A DNA stretch of 64,000 nucleotides from Candidatus Obscuribacter sp. (GCA_016712465.1 JADJQZ010000001.1:558001-622000); one strand, 5' to 3'. Numbered from the stretch's first letter, positions 1-8,766 are shown. The notes: generated from the sequence alone by a model not told the origin. Translations and numbers: made by a program.

Positions 1-1
1 T

Positions 2-724
2 GCCGACAAAGAGCATGAAGACGGTGCCGAAGCTGATGGCTCGGAAGCTGTGGATGCCCATGCCGAGGCTGTAAGCGAGTGGGAAACTTTAACCAAGAAG
101 CTTGAACATCTGAGTGTCTCCGGCAAGCTTGATAAAGCTCTCGATACGCGCATCAGGCTTTTGCAACTGGCAGAAGAATTCTTCCCCGAGCGTCGTATCG
201 ATTGTCTCGATGCCGTAGCCGCCCTTTATGTGCAGCGTCTGAACATGGACCAGGCCGAGCAGTATTATCTTAAATCTATGGAACTGCGCAAGGCGGAGGG
301 TGAGGATAATGGCCCCAGGCTGGCCCAAGGCTATTGTAACCTTGGCAAAGTAAGCTATTTCAAACAGGATTACCCGGCGGCAGAAGAGCATGCTCGCAAG
401 TTTATCGAAGTAATTGCCAACAGTCTCGGTAAAGGACACCCTGATGTAGCCTGCGGCTGGCAGAATCTGGCTAATATTTTCTATGTGCAAAAGAAATATG
501 TGCAAGCTCAGCGTGCCTATCAAGTAGGTATTCAAATCTGTGAAAAGGGGCTGGGAGAGACACATCCGACCACGGTGCAGATGAAGCGCAGCTACAGCAT
601 TTTGCTTGCCGCCATGGATCCCGACGACGCGGCCAACTTGCGCCGGAGCGGCTCCCCCGGCGTTATCACCGGCAGTTGGCGCACCCTGCCGCCGGATGCC
701 GGTCAGTCTTTGCACGAGAAGTAA
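2..724 (+). CDS. TPR-repeat protein, 5' end cut by window edge
   Basis: The frame is open to the left edge, so the gene probably starts outside the window; the first in-window start codon is a GTG at 50. The visible 240 or so residues hold at least three tetratricopeptide repeats, for example NLGKVSYFKQDYPAAEEHA and NLANIFYVQKKYVQAQRAY. The short HPDVA and HPTTV phrases between helices resemble the kinesin-light-chain-like TPR subclass. Such proteins are protein-interaction scaffolds and no enzymatic role can be assigned. The last 30 residues are Pro/Gly-rich and probably disordered. The next gene lies about 100 bases downstream on the same strand. The TPR call is firm; the partner and location of the protein are unknown. 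Confidence 0.8.
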   Translation, partial: ADKEHEDGAEADGSEAVDAHAEAVSEWETLTKKLEHLSVSGKLDKALDTRIRLLQLAEEFFPERRIDCLDAVAALYVQRLNMDQAEQYYLKSMELRKAEGEDNGPRLAQGYCNLGKVSYFKQDYPAAEEHARKFIEVIANSLGKGHPDVACGWQNLANIFYVQKKYVQAQRAYQVGIQICEKGLGETHPTTVQMKRSYSILLAAMDPDDAANLRRSGSPGVITGSWRTLPPDAGQSLHEK

Positions 725-826
725 GTCACTGTCTCTGAAAACTTTCTGGTTGACTGCGGGAATAAACCCCTGCTCTCGCTCGTATATGAACGTGTAAGCG
801 TGATTGGAGTGGGGAAGTCAGGAAGA

Positions 827-1582
827 ATGAGATTAGTTCCAGGAATATTGTTTCTAGCAGCCCTCTTGGCGATGGTTTCAACAGGAGCCTCCAGGGCTGA
901 TACTGGAGACGATAGACCGCCGGTGGTGCTGGAATTATTCACCTCAGCGGGTTGCAGTAGTTGTCCGCCGGCAGATAAGCTGCTTGCGGAACTTTCCAAG
1001 ATGAACGGTTCCTCGGTCATCATTTTGAGTGAGCACGTAGATTACTGGGACTATCTTGGCTGGCGCGACCCCTTTTCCGCTCCCATCTTCACCGACAGGC
1101 AGCGGCTGTATGCGCGAGTCTTCAATCAGGATAGTGTTTATACACCGGAGATGGTTATTAATGGTGCGATAGGCTTTGTTGGAACGGATCGGCAAAAGGC
1201 TGAAGGGGCAATCAAAGGAAGAACGGCGCTTCCAAAGGACCGCATTCTCTTTAAGGCTGTTGAGAAAAACAACGGGCGCTCGGCTGAAATTGTTTTGCAA
1301 GACACAGATATGCAGTTATCAAAAGACGAGCGAGTGGTCGTGTTTCTTACTGAAGATGAGGTTTCCGTGCCTGTAAGAGCCGGAGAGAACTCGGGGCGGG
1401 TATTAAACCACGCGGGCGTCGTCAGGGAGACCTTGCTCTTTGATAAGGTGCCGCCTCGTTTTGAGCTTCCTGTTCCATCGTCTGGACGCTCTCGCGCCTT
1501 TAAAGTGGTAGTCCTCCGGCAAAATATGCGCACCATGTCCATAACCGGCGCCGGTGCTTCTCGGTTGGCCAAGGCAATTTAG
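827..1582 (+). CDS. Secreted DUF1223 thioredoxin-like protein
   Basis: The protein matches the DUF1223 family: near the N-terminus of the mature part it has VLELFTSAGCSSCPPADK, then a DYWDYLGWRDPF-like segment and a YTPEMVINGA segment, all typical of the family. DUF1223 proteins have a thioredoxin-like fold with a C-x-x-C-P motif and are usually exported; substrates are unknown. I chose ATG 827 because it gives a compact signal peptide (MRLVPG followed by a hydrophobic run and an A-S-R-A cleavage region), with GGAAG just upstream. An in-frame GTG at 800 would add nine residues. A strong bidirectional hairpin follows, so transcription probably ends there. It is one of several thioredoxin-fold proteins in the window. 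Confidence 0.85.
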   Translation: MRLVPGILFLAALLAMVSTGASRADTGDDRPPVVLELFTSAGCSSCPPADKLLAELSKMNGSSVIILSEHVDYWDYLGWRDPFSAPIFTDRQRLYARVFNQDSVYTPEMVINGAIGFVGTDRQKAEGAIKGRTALPKDRILFKAVEKNNGRSAEIVLQDTDMQLSKDERVVVFLTEDEVSVPVRAGENSGRVLNHAGVVRETLLFDKVPPRFELPVPSSGRSRAFKVVVLRQNMRTMSITGAGASRLAKAI

Positions 1583-1644
1583 TCGGTCAGAGAATGACTG
1601 GGGTATTTGAGAGCTTGGTTTTTCTGCAATTTCGCTGCGTTGTG

Positions 1645-1682
1645 TTTTTAGTGGTCGGCAATTAATGCCGGACCACTAAAAA
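1645..1682. terminator. Bidirectional intrinsic terminator
   Basis: A near-perfect inverted repeat: a 16-base left arm (TTTTTAGTGGTCGGCA), a 5-base loop and a right arm that is its complement with one extra C. It starts with a T run and ends with an A run, so it reads as stem plus U tract on both strands. It lies between the converging DUF1223 gene and the prolyl oligopeptidase gene, and its right end overlaps the last codons of the latter. Confidence 0.85.
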
Positions 1683-4246
1683 TCCAGAGCCAGTTTGAGA
1701 AAAGCCAGCTTGTCCCTTATCTCCCAACTGTAGCCGCGGCGATTGTGTCCTGAGCCTTTCTCCAGGCGCAATACCACAGGGTTGCCGCCCTTACCGGTCT
1801 GGGCGGCAAGCAGGGTTGCCGCAAATTTATAGCTATGCCAGGGTGGAACCCGGTCGTCAGCTTCCGCCGCGCAAAGCAGCAAGGGCGGAAACTTCTTCTG
1901 TTTATCATCCTTGCCGTGCTGTGGGATATTGTGACAGGGGGAATACCCTCTCAGCACCTGGAATTGCTTCTTCTTGCTCACTGAGCCGTATTCAGCTTCC
2001 CAGTGGGCTCCTACCGTATGGTCTGCGAATTTGAGCATGTCAAAGAGACCGTTTACGGCAATAGCTGCTCCAAACAGCCCGGGCTTTTGTGTGGTCACGG
2101 CTCCCACTGTCAGTCCGCCGTTACTGGTGCCTTGAATGGCCAGTTTGCGCGCACTGGTGATTTTGTTCTTTATTACATAGTCGGCGCAGTCGAACACATC
2201 GTCGTAGGTGCGCTGTTTCTTTTCCAGGGTGGCATCATCGTGCCAGCTCTTGCCCAGTTCGTTGCCGCCGCGCAAATAGGGTTGCAGCCAGATGCCGCCC
2301 AGAGCCGTCCATGATAGAAGTTCGTAAGAATGGAAGGGCGTCCAGGCAATACGAAAGCCGCCATAGACATTCATCAGGGCCGGCGTGTTTTTATCCGGCC
2401 TGACACTTTTTCGATGCACCATCCACATTGGTATTTCTTTGCCGTCACTGGCTTTAACCTGAATGAGCTTCTTCACGATGTCCGCAGTGGGCTTGACCGT
2501 TTGCGGGAATAGCAGCCTCAGCCGCTTGCTTCTGAGGTTGTAGAAGTAAGAGGCGACCGGCTCGTTAAAATGCAGTATGGAGTAAAGAACATCTTGATTT
2601 TGTCTGTTGGTGGAAAGGTTGACCACAAAGCCTTTAAAGGGGAGCGGTATTTCACCGCAGGCAGTGCCGTCGGTCCGGAAGACTCGCAGTTGATTGGCTT
2701 CCCCTTTACCGGTGAGATACTGGGCGATGATGCTCTCTTTAGTGAAGCGCAGCCGTTGTAAGATATCCTGCCCTTGCGGAATAATCACTTTCGGTTTCGA
2801 TATCTCAAGCTTCTTCTCATTCAGCTCCAGGGCAATCAGCTCGCCCCGGTCGGCATGTTCGAAGGAAATAAAATAGAGTTTGCCGTCGCGTGTGCCCACG
2901 AAGTTGTGTTCGTTAGGCTTGCCTCCGAAGAGGGGAATGATGCTATTCTGCTTGCTTTTGCTCTTGAAGACTTTTAGATAGGTGATACCTTTGGTGGTGC
3001 GCGGCACCAGTTCTCTAACCAGAGCAATGTCTTTGGAAACATAGCTGACGGAAAGATATGCCGTATCATCGCGCAGCGGCTTGAGCAGGGTTTTGGGTCT
3101 GCCTGAGCGGGACAGGGGTTGGTAGACCACTTCTACTTCTTTGCCCAGCGGTGTTAGATCCGGCGGCTGGCTCTGACCGGCACCGTCCGCTCGCGTTTTC
3201 TTGGAGCCCCTTCGAGCGGTTATTGTCGGCTGCTTGCAGCGCTTCCAGTAAATTAGACCTTTGCCGTCCGGGTGAAAAGCTATCTCTCCTGTGCGCACCC
3301 TCAGCAATATATGAGGCAGATCTTTGCCGGTGTTCAGATTTTTGACACGCCATTCCTCCCAGTCAGAGCCGTTTTTGGTCAGTCCGTAGGCTACCAGTTT
3401 GCCGTTTTTGTGAAAGCGGGTCTCGGCAATGTAGTAGCCTTCGGGGCAAATGTCTTTGCCTCGAAATACTACTCTGGGCTTGGAGAAGGCACTCTTGGCT
3501 CTTTTAATGGTGCGATGGATGGTGCCGTTTTCGGTTTCTCTAAAGTAATAGTAATCGCCGATGCGGTAGGGCATTTCTCGGCATATTGCGTTGCCGACGC
3601 GATGAAAGTCTCTGGGATTTTCGTAGTTTAAGAGGCTCAAGTTCAAAACAGCCAGGCTGTGCTTCTGCAACTGGTTGAGCCAGTTTCTGGTGCGTTCGTC
3701 CTTGAAATTTTCCAGATAGGCGAAGGGGTCGGAAATTACTTCTCCATGCCGTTTTCGGCTTGCATCGTCGGCTTTCGGCGGCGGTGCCTTTACGGTTAGT
3801 ATGTGCCGCTTGAATTTCTCGAACAGGTGGCGGCGCAGGTTGCGGCACTGGGCTTTGTGAGCGGAAGTCTTGAGGCTGTTGTAGCTCTGTAAATTGGTAA
3901 GAATGGCGGTGAGATAATTGAAGGCAATGAGAAAGCAGTCTTCCTGGCTGTTCAGGTGCTTTGCCGCGTTCTGGTAATGATTCAGTGCCCTGCTGAATTT
4001 CTTTAACTGGGCGGCTGCTACACCGGCGCCGGTGAGCATGATGCATTTTCGGTGTTCGCGCTCTAGTTTGAGCGAGTCTAGTTTGTTGACACAGTCCAGG
4101 TAGTTGTTTTCCACAGTGGCCCAGTCTTGTCTGGACCAGGCTTCATCGCCGGCTTTGCGCAGGGCCATATAGGCGTTGTAGTCGTTTGCCTGGCTTTTTC
4201 GGCTTGTCAATGCTGTCCGGTCCTTCCTGCACTTTTCATTACCCAT
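1676..4246 (-). CDS. Prolyl oligopeptidase family serine peptidase (S9) with N-terminal helical extension
   Basis: The C-terminal third is an S9 alpha/beta-hydrolase domain: nucleophile Ser708 in GTSNGG, an acidic segment AEADDRVPPWHS, and the catalytic His834 in GSGHNRRG. The middle is a beta-propeller-like region (FAYLENFKDERTRNWLNQ, FHPDGKGLIYW). The first 150 or so residues are helical and TPR-like, which is not usual for S9A peptidases; family members are about 700 residues and this one is 856. No signal peptide is visible, so a cytoplasmic location is likely. ATG 4246 is preferred over an upstream GTG at 4387 because the longer version would overlap the well-supported start of the divergent gene at 4366. 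Such enzymes cleave short peptides after proline; the substrate here is unknown. Confidence 0.85.
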   Translation of the reverse strand: MGNEKCRKDRTALTSRKSQANDYNAYMALRKAGDEAWSRQDWATVENNYLDCVNKLDSLKLEREHRKCIMLTGAGVAAAQLKKFSRALNHYQNAAKHLNSQEDCFLIAFNYLTAILTNLQSYNSLKTSAHKAQCRNLRRHLFEKFKRHILTVKAPPPKADDASRKRHGEVISDPFAYLENFKDERTRNWLNQLQKHSLAVLNLSLLNYENPRDFHRVGNAICREMPYRIGDYYYFRETENGTIHRTIKRAKSAFSKPRVVFRGKDICPEGYYIAETRFHKNGKLVAYGLTKNGSDWEEWRVKNLNTGKDLPHILLRVRTGEIAFHPDGKGLIYWKRCKQPTITARRGSKKTRADGAGQSQPPDLTPLGKEVEVVYQPLSRSGRPKTLLKPLRDDTAYLSVSYVSKDIALVRELVPRTTKGITYLKVFKSKSKQNSIIPLFGGKPNEHNFVGTRDGKLYFISFEHADRGELIALELNEKKLEISKPKVIIPQGQDILQRLRFTKESIIAQYLTGKGEANQLRVFRTDGTACGEIPLPFKGFVVNLSTNRQNQDVLYSILHFNEPVASYFYNLRSKRLRLLFPQTVKPTADIVKKLIQVKASDGKEIPMWMVHRKSVRPDKNTPALMNVYGGFRIAWTPFHSYELLSWTALGGIWLQPYLRGGNELGKSWHDDATLEKKQRTYDDVFDCADYVIKNKITSARKLAIQGTSNGGLTVGAVTTQKPGLFGAAIAVNGLFDMLKFADHTVGAHWEAEYGSVSKKKQFQVLRGYSPCHNIPQHGKDDKQKKFPPLLLCAAEADDRVPPWHSYKFAATLLAAQTGKGGNPVVLRLEKGSGHNRRGYSWEIRDKLAFLKLALDF

Positions 4247-4352
4247 TATAGATACCCGCTCTTGCCGCTTTCGACAGCAGGAAAAGTCGGTTTGTAGTTC
4301 AGGTATTTCCCCATAGTAAGGAGTGCGGCAATGGGGGAGGATAGCGGCAATC

Positions 4353-4358
4353 GGGAGG
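4353..4358 (+). promoter_or_regulatory. Ribosome binding site GGGAGG for the gene at 4366
   Basis: GGGAGG sits seven bases before ATG 4366. It is one of the strongest Shine-Dalgarno matches in the window. It supports the longer version of the small membrane protein and, indirectly, the shorter version of the divergent peptidase. Confidence 0.7.
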
Positions 4359-4365
4359 TAGGTAA

Positions 4366-4752
4366 ATGAGCAAGGTTCTTGTGTCACCCATTGTCGGTCG
4401 GAACGCGCCGCTTACTTCGCCCCAAGCGTGCCAGGCTGCGCCCCGCGCTTCAGCTGAAGAAAGTGAGTGCAGCGGTGCTTGCCGGGTCAATACTGCCGGT
4501 ACGGTGCGAGTAAATAATATGGCTAATCTGGAGAGCTATATTACAAGCATCGAGTGGGGGCTGGCTGCCGGCTTCCTTGTGGTGGGTGTGAGTTTGATGG
4601 TGAAGGCTGCTCGCCTTCACTCTTTCAGTAAGATGACGGCTTTCCACAAGTGTCTTATGGGGCTTGTCTGTATTTACCTGAGTACCCGTATGCCTGGCAT
4701 AATCACATTTTTGCTCATGGGCGACACCAGTAATATAGACCTGTTCAGCTAA
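4366..4752 (+). CDS. Small two-helix membrane protein, unknown function
   Basis: The protein has 128 residues. The first 50 are polar and cysteine-containing (PQACQAA, ESECSGACR). Two hydrophobic segments follow, about residues 63-83 (WGLAAGFLVVGVSLMVKAA) and 95-118 (CLMGLVCIYLSTRMPG onward), so it is probably an inner-membrane protein with a short cytoplasmic or periplasmic N-terminal arm. A strong ribosome binding site decides the start; an internal ATG at 4519, just before the helices, has only a weak one. I do not recognise a family. It converges on the TPR gene at 4764 with a gap of only 11 bases. Confidence 0.6.
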   Translation: MSKVLVSPIVGRNAPLTSPQACQAAPRASAEESECSGACRVNTAGTVRVNNMANLESYITSIEWGLAAGFLVVGVSLMVKAARLHSFSKMTAFHKCLMGLVCIYLSTRMPGIITFLLMGDTSNIDLFS

Positions 4753-4763
4753 GGGGCGCGGCA

Positions 4764-5705
4764 CTATTTGTGGCTTTTGCTTTCCTTGCTTGCATCGGTG
4801 CTGTTGTGATAGCTGCGCACGTAGAGATTGGAGCCTTCCGGTATAAGCTTCGGACCTTTCTTGCAGTTCTTTTCACTCATCAGGTCTTGCAAATTTTCTG
4901 CCGATTTTTGCAGTTCACTGGTTCTTTTGCCTGCGCTTAACTTGTGCATGGAAGACTGACCGTCATAAAACGACTTAATGGCTTCCAGCTGTTTGAGGCT
5001 GTCGGCGGGCAAAGGTAATTGATGCACCCGCCCGCGTCTGATGTACTTCATTGCGTCCAGGAGTTCGTTTTTCTGCCGGGAGACCAAGTCGGCTCCGCGG
5101 CGGGCGGTGCTATCTGCCAGTTCGGCGGCGATGCGCTCATTTAATTGCCGCTCTCTATCAACTTGCTCTTTCAGGCTGGCGGCAGTCTTCTCTTTGCGCA
5201 GCTCGGTTTGAGATTTAGGCGGCGGTAGAGGCGGCGGTAGAGGCTTTTGCTCTGCTTCGCCTGTGCCTGGTTCTACTCCCATGTACTTGAGAGCGAGCTT
5301 GGAGAGCTTGCCGGCTTCCTTCTCGGGTTCGAGGGCGTAGGCAATGCGAAACTCTCTTATGGCGGCGTCTCTTTGCCCCAGGTGCACAAAGGAGTTAGCC
5401 AGATAATAGTGCAGCACGGCGTTGTTGAAGTCCTGGGAGAGAGCACCGCTCAAATGGCTGACTGCCTCTTTGTAGTCGCCTGTGTTGTAGGCGGCAATGC
5501 CTTCTTTCAGGTCGGGGCTTAAGGCCACTGCCGCAGTCTGACCGCACAGGCAAGAGGTAAGAGCCAGAGCCAAGGAGAACCAGCGGACCTTAGCGGGCGC
5601 ATCCTTTTGCTGCCATTGAGTCTTAGCTCTCTTCACCGTGTTTTTGTCCTGATCACCATTAATTTGATTATCCCCTAATTTCCTTGAACTCAGGCCTTTT
5701 TTCAC
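4764..5705 (-). CDS. TPR-containing exported protein with proline-rich linker
   Basis: A long basic N-terminal arm is followed by a hydrophobic stretch (WFSLALALTSCLCGQTAAVA), probably a signal peptide or anchor. TPR units come next (AAYNTGDYKEAVSHLSGAL, HYYLANSFVHLGQRDAAI), then a Pro-rich stretch (KPLPPPLPPPKS), a coiled-coil-like charged region and a C-terminal phrase PEGSNLYVRSYHN. The gene at 34787-33813 has the same plan and a similar C-terminal phrase, so the two look like distant paralogs. The GTG start lies two bases after the stop of the Tad-like gene, which puts this gene in the pseudopilin operon. The function is unknown; a scaffold role for the surface structure is inference. Confidence 0.7.
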   Translation of the reverse strand: MKKGLSSRKLGDNQINGDQDKNTVKRAKTQWQQKDAPAKVRWFSLALALTSCLCGQTAAVALSPDLKEGIAAYNTGDYKEAVSHLSGALSQDFNNAVLHYYLANSFVHLGQRDAAIREFRIAYALEPEKEAGKLSKLALKYMGVEPGTGEAEQKPLPPPLPPPKSQTELRKEKTAASLKEQVDRERQLNERIAAELADSTARRGADLVSRQKNELLDAMKYIRRGRVHQLPLPADSLKQLEAIKSFYDGQSSMHKLSAGKRTSELQKSAENLQDLMSEKNCKKGPKLIPEGSNLYVRSYHNSTDASKESKSHK

Positions 5706-5707
5706 AT

Positions 5708-7384
5708 TTAAGGGGCCGCCTGGTTCTGTTCCCCAAAGTAGATCTCAGTCAGTCTGGCGAAGCGCAATTCGCCCAGATGCTGCCCGTAGCCTGTGCCCGG
5801 CTGCCACATGATATTGCCGTAGACATCGGTATAGTGTTTCACCGTGGGTGAACTGCCGCCCACCACATAGCACCAGCAAAAGTTGGGCTTGTCTCTCATT
5901 TTGTCTTCTTGCATCACCAGCTTTTCCAAGCCGTCCGGTGGATTGTCTGGATTGAGCCAGGATGGCAGGTCGCCTTTGGATGAGCCTATCTTGATGGTGG
6001 GGTCGGTTTTGTCCGGTGAACTGTAAGTGGGATAAATAAAATACTTACTGGGGGGCAGGGAGCCATCGGCGCTGTTTTTGGTAAAGACCTGACTTTCCAG
6101 CAGTTTCATGAGCTTTTCCATGGAAAAGGCGGGATCTATCTCTTGCACCCTTTGCACTAGTTTCTTGAAGGCGCTATTGTGATTGCCGGGCACGGCGTTG
6201 ATTACATCGAGAAGGCTGGAGGCGGCGCTGTATTCATTGCCCAGGCTGGCGTTGCCGTAAAGCTTGCCGCCTGTGGAGAGAGGAAAGTCTTTGATCTCTT
6301 TCTGCTCTTCGGTTTTGAAGCCGTAGGTGGTTTCTTTGATTTTCTTTCCTTCCACGTACCATTTGGCGGTATTGCCTACCTGGATGGTGACGAAAGAGTA
6401 GGGAATGGCCACATTGTATGACCGTTGCGGATTGGCTACGGCGCAGGCCACTGCCGTCAGTTTGCCCGCCGGTGCCTCCACTTCTCCGTAGCGCTTGAAG
6501 GCATTGGGCAGTGGTGAATAGCTCGAACCGGTAGGCTTGACGGCGCTATTGCTCTCGAAATAAGCATCGTCAATGAGATGGGGCATTTCTCCCTGACGGA
6601 AGCTTGTGAAGCAGAAATCTTTTTCGTTGGCTTTCATTGGAACATAGCCGCTGAAGAATGATTTACCGCCGAATTTTCTGGATTTTGGCGAAACACTGCC
6701 TGGCATTTGCCCGCCGCTGAAGGATAGATTGCTTTCGGCCCCCCGGTCTACCATGGCGATAGAGCAAGTTTCTACTTTCGAGCGCTCTACTTTGGTGCCC
6801 TCGCCCAGCATGCGAGCTTCTCTTTGATGGGCCAGTTGCTGAAAATACATATTGAGCACATTGTCGCTTGAGACCTGATTGAAGAGATCGTCGTTGAGAG
6901 TGCGAGCCAGCGCGTAGGCGCCGTCGGCCCCGGCCTGGGTGTCGGAGTTTGCCTGCCCGTCGGCTTTCATGGCTTCAGCATTGGCATTGATGAGATAGGC
7001 TTTGCCCCAGATGCGATTGACATTGCTGAGGCTGACACTACCGGTAGAGTCACCAACGTCTTTGAATTTATCCGTGACCGGTATTTTTACTTCGACGATA
7101 CGCTTGGATATATTGAGCACCCCGGCATCTACGGCATTGCGCACCTGTCTGGAGCCGCCCATGAGCATGCTCAGTTGGAAAAGACCGAAGATGCAGGCGA
7201 CGAGCAGGAAGGCACTGACTATAACGAGACCGAGGGCGGCGCCCCGCGCTTGTCTAACTCCCTTTTGTTGCTCCCGCTGGCGCTGCTGCATCCGCTGGTG
7301 CTGCCGCCTCCGCTGGTTCCGCTGGTGCTGCTGGTTCCTCTGGTGCTGCATGTTCTGTTTGATTGAATGTGGAAAATTGTTCAT
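5708..7384 (-). CDS. TadG-like pilus-assembly protein
   Basis: Residues about 45-75 carry the TadG/TadE-like leader: a RGAALGLVIVSAFLLVACIF hydrophobic helix followed by NAVDAGVLNISK, the pattern of Flp-pilus-associated TadG proteins with a retained N-terminal helix and a large extracytoplasmic domain. The leader before the helix is odd: about 40 residues made mostly of Gln, His and Arg in HQRNQ-type repeats. The remaining 480 residues are a soluble domain that I do not recognise. ATG 7384 overlaps the previous gene's stop in an ATGA, so translation is coupled. The frame stays open upstream of this ATG, but that sequence is the other-frame shadow of the preceding gene. Confidence 0.75.
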   Translation of the reverse strand: MNNFPHSIKQNMQHQRNQQHQRNQRRRQHQRMQQRQREQQKGVRQARGAALGLVIVSAFLLVACIFGLFQLSMLMGGSRQVRNAVDAGVLNISKRIVEVKIPVTDKFKDVGDSTGSVSLSNVNRIWGKAYLINANAEAMKADGQANSDTQAGADGAYALARTLNDDLFNQVSSDNVLNMYFQQLAHQREARMLGEGTKVERSKVETCSIAMVDRGAESNLSFSGGQMPGSVSPKSRKFGGKSFFSGYVPMKANEKDFCFTSFRQGEMPHLIDDAYFESNSAVKPTGSSYSPLPNAFKRYGEVEAPAGKLTAVACAVANPQRSYNVAIPYSFVTIQVGNTAKWYVEGKKIKETTYGFKTEEQKEIKDFPLSTGGKLYGNASLGNEYSAASSLLDVINAVPGNHNSAFKKLVQRVQEIDPAFSMEKLMKLLESQVFTKNSADGSLPPSKYFIYPTYSSPDKTDPTIKIGSSKGDLPSWLNPDNPPDGLEKLVMQEDKMRDKPNFCWCYVVGGSSPTVKHYTDVYGNIMWQPGTGYGQHLGELRFARLTEIYFGEQNQAAP

Positions 7385-7818
7385 ATGGGAGCAGGGGTGG
7401 CGACAATGGGTTGAATGGAAGCGGCGTGACATTCCAGCTCGGAAAGAAAGGGCATGGGCACCGGCATTGCTACTTGCATGGTGGTACCGATGGTGACTTG
7501 CCCCCGGGCCAGATCGTAGTCGACCTTGCTGACTGTGACACTCTTGATGATGGAAGATAATTTGGCTCTGGCAAGGGAGTTCTCGGCTGCCTTCCTGGCA
7601 TTCTGTTCGTTTGCCTGAGCGGCTGCTGCTCGGGCTGCAAGTTCCGCCCACTGTTCGTTTGATTGTGAGGTCGACACTACCGCCACCAGGTTCACGGCCA
7701 TCAGTCCCAGGGGAATGATGACGATGAAGCCGGCGAGAGCTTCGATGAGAGTCTGACCGCTGTTGTCCCTTCCCCCGGCTTTTCTCAGTTTTAGTTTGTT
7801 GAAATTACACTTGATCAT
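7381..7818 (-). CDS. TadE-like pseudopilin
   Basis: The protein is 145 residues: a basic N-terminus, then SGQTLIEALAGFIVIIPLGLM with the Glu in the E-[AF] position of a TadE/prepilin-like helix, followed by a small extracytoplasmic domain. TadE proteins are processed by the Tad prepilin peptidase and sit in the inner membrane as minor pseudopilins. The downstream gene starts within this gene's stop codon and the upstream TadE-like gene ends 15 bases before the ATG, so the three form one operon. No TadA ATPase, TadB/C or prepilin peptidase gene is in the window. Confidence 0.75.
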   Translation of the reverse strand: MIKCNFNKLKLRKAGGRDNSGQTLIEALAGFIVIIPLGLMAVNLVAVVSTSQSNEQWAELAARAAAAQANEQNARKAAENSLARAKLSSIIKSVTVSKVDYDLARGQVTIGTTMQVAMPVPMPFLSELECHAASIQPIVATPAPI

Positions 7819-7832
7819 GGCGACATCTGCGG

Positions 7833-8315
7833 CTAGTAAGCTAAGAAGCGAGGGTTTTCCAGCATTCTGGAACTTGTGATGGTGTATGTGGCAGGTGCCC
7901 CCAGCCCGGGGATGACGGTGAAAAAGGGAATGGTCAAAAAGGGCTTGACCGTCACATGGGTGGTGACGGTGACATAAACATTACTGGCATCGTTGTCGTA
8001 GCTGACTTCCGTGACCGGCAGGTCGACAATGCTGGCCAGCCCGCCGGCGATGGAGCTGACATAATTTTGGGGAATAGCCAGGCAGACTGGACCTTCCGGA
8101 TCCTGGGCCTGGGATTTGGGAATCTTGGCTGCTTGCCTCAGTTGCAGATCGTTTAAGGAGACCGAACTGACATAGCCGAAGCCCATGCCGATAATATCGA
8201 GCACCGGAAAAACAGCAAAAATGAAGAGTAAAAAGAAAGCCGGGCCGAACTCGGCCAGGGAAGCTCCTCGCTCTCTTTTGCGCTTAAATTTGGCGCCCAA
8301 CTTCAATACGACCAT
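7833..8315 (-). CDS. TadE-like pseudopilin
   Basis: The protein is 160 residues: a strongly basic start (KFKRKRERG), then ASLAEFGPAFFLLFIFAVFP, a classic TadE N-terminal helix with a conserved Glu-Phe, then a beta-rich domain ending in an ARG/LEU tail. It is the first of three tightly spaced pseudopilin genes transcribed leftward and probably the operon's lead gene. Its function would be as a minor pseudopilin of a Flp-type pilus or secretion machine. The family call rests on the helix and on gene context. Confidence 0.75.
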   Translation of the reverse strand: MVVLKLGAKFKRKRERGASLAEFGPAFFLLFIFAVFPVLDIIGMGFGYVSSVSLNDLQLRQAAKIPKSQAQDPEGPVCLAIPQNYVSSIAGGLASIVDLPVTEVSYDNDASNVYVTVTTHVTVKPFLTIPFFTVIPGLGAPATYTITSSRMLENPRFLAY

Positions 8316-8394
8316 GGCTGTATCCAGAGCTACAATCTGAATATACCACCCATCTGTAAAGGAACTGTGAGGGTGAAGGGGCTTGATGCGGATA

Positions 8395-8610
8395 TCAGGT
8401 CCAGATATCCGGTTCTTGCCTGAGCACGAAAGTAGTGAGTCCGAAGAGCAAGCAGACCAGACCGGGAATGATAAGAATCCAACTGGCCAGGAGCCTGGTG
8501 GGGTCGCCGCTGCCGTCGTCTCTGCTGAGCAGGTAGGCCAGAACCAGAATGATGATTCCCATGACCGTTTGCCATAGGAAGGCGAGCTTTTTCTGTTCGG
8601 AAAGATGCAT
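8395..8610 (-). CDS. Small membrane protein, two helices
   Basis: The protein has 71 residues and two hydrophobic helices (LWQTVMGIIILVLAYLL and the SWILIIPGLVCLLFGLTTFV segment) separated by a charged loop. It is probably an inner-membrane hairpin protein. A GGAG ribosome binding site lies about nine bases before the ATG. It sits between the kinase gene and the pseudopilin operon on the same strand. I do not recognise a family. A longer frame covering the same DNA (8330-8761) lacks protein-like composition and is rejected. Confidence 0.6.
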   Translation of the reverse strand: MHLSEQKKLAFLWQTVMGIIILVLAYLLSRDDGSGDPTRLLASWILIIPGLVCLLFGLTTFVLRQEPDIWT

Positions 8611-8766
8611 TGACCTTTACTCCTGCAGACCGCTCTAGTGTATGTCCGGTATCAGACAGGCACTTCCCCCCTGAGAGTGATTTTGCCGGGGTTCCATAGT
8701 TCGAAAGAATGATTGTCGCTTTCAGCTTGTTGCCGGGCTTAACCTCACCGGGTTCCGGCAAGAGTG

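Noticed and set aside
89..715. Long minus-strand frame opposite the first TPR gene
   Set aside because: It is a shadow of the TPR coding strand; its composition is not protein-like and it has no own start signals.
7387..7651. Upstream extension of the TadG-like gene
   Set aside because: It lies inside the preceding TadE-like gene in another frame, and the ATGA overlap at 7384 is a better start.
8330..8761. 143-codon minus-strand frame covering the small membrane gene
   Set aside because: The internal 71-residue frame has two clear helices and a ribosome binding site; the longer frame has irregular composition.
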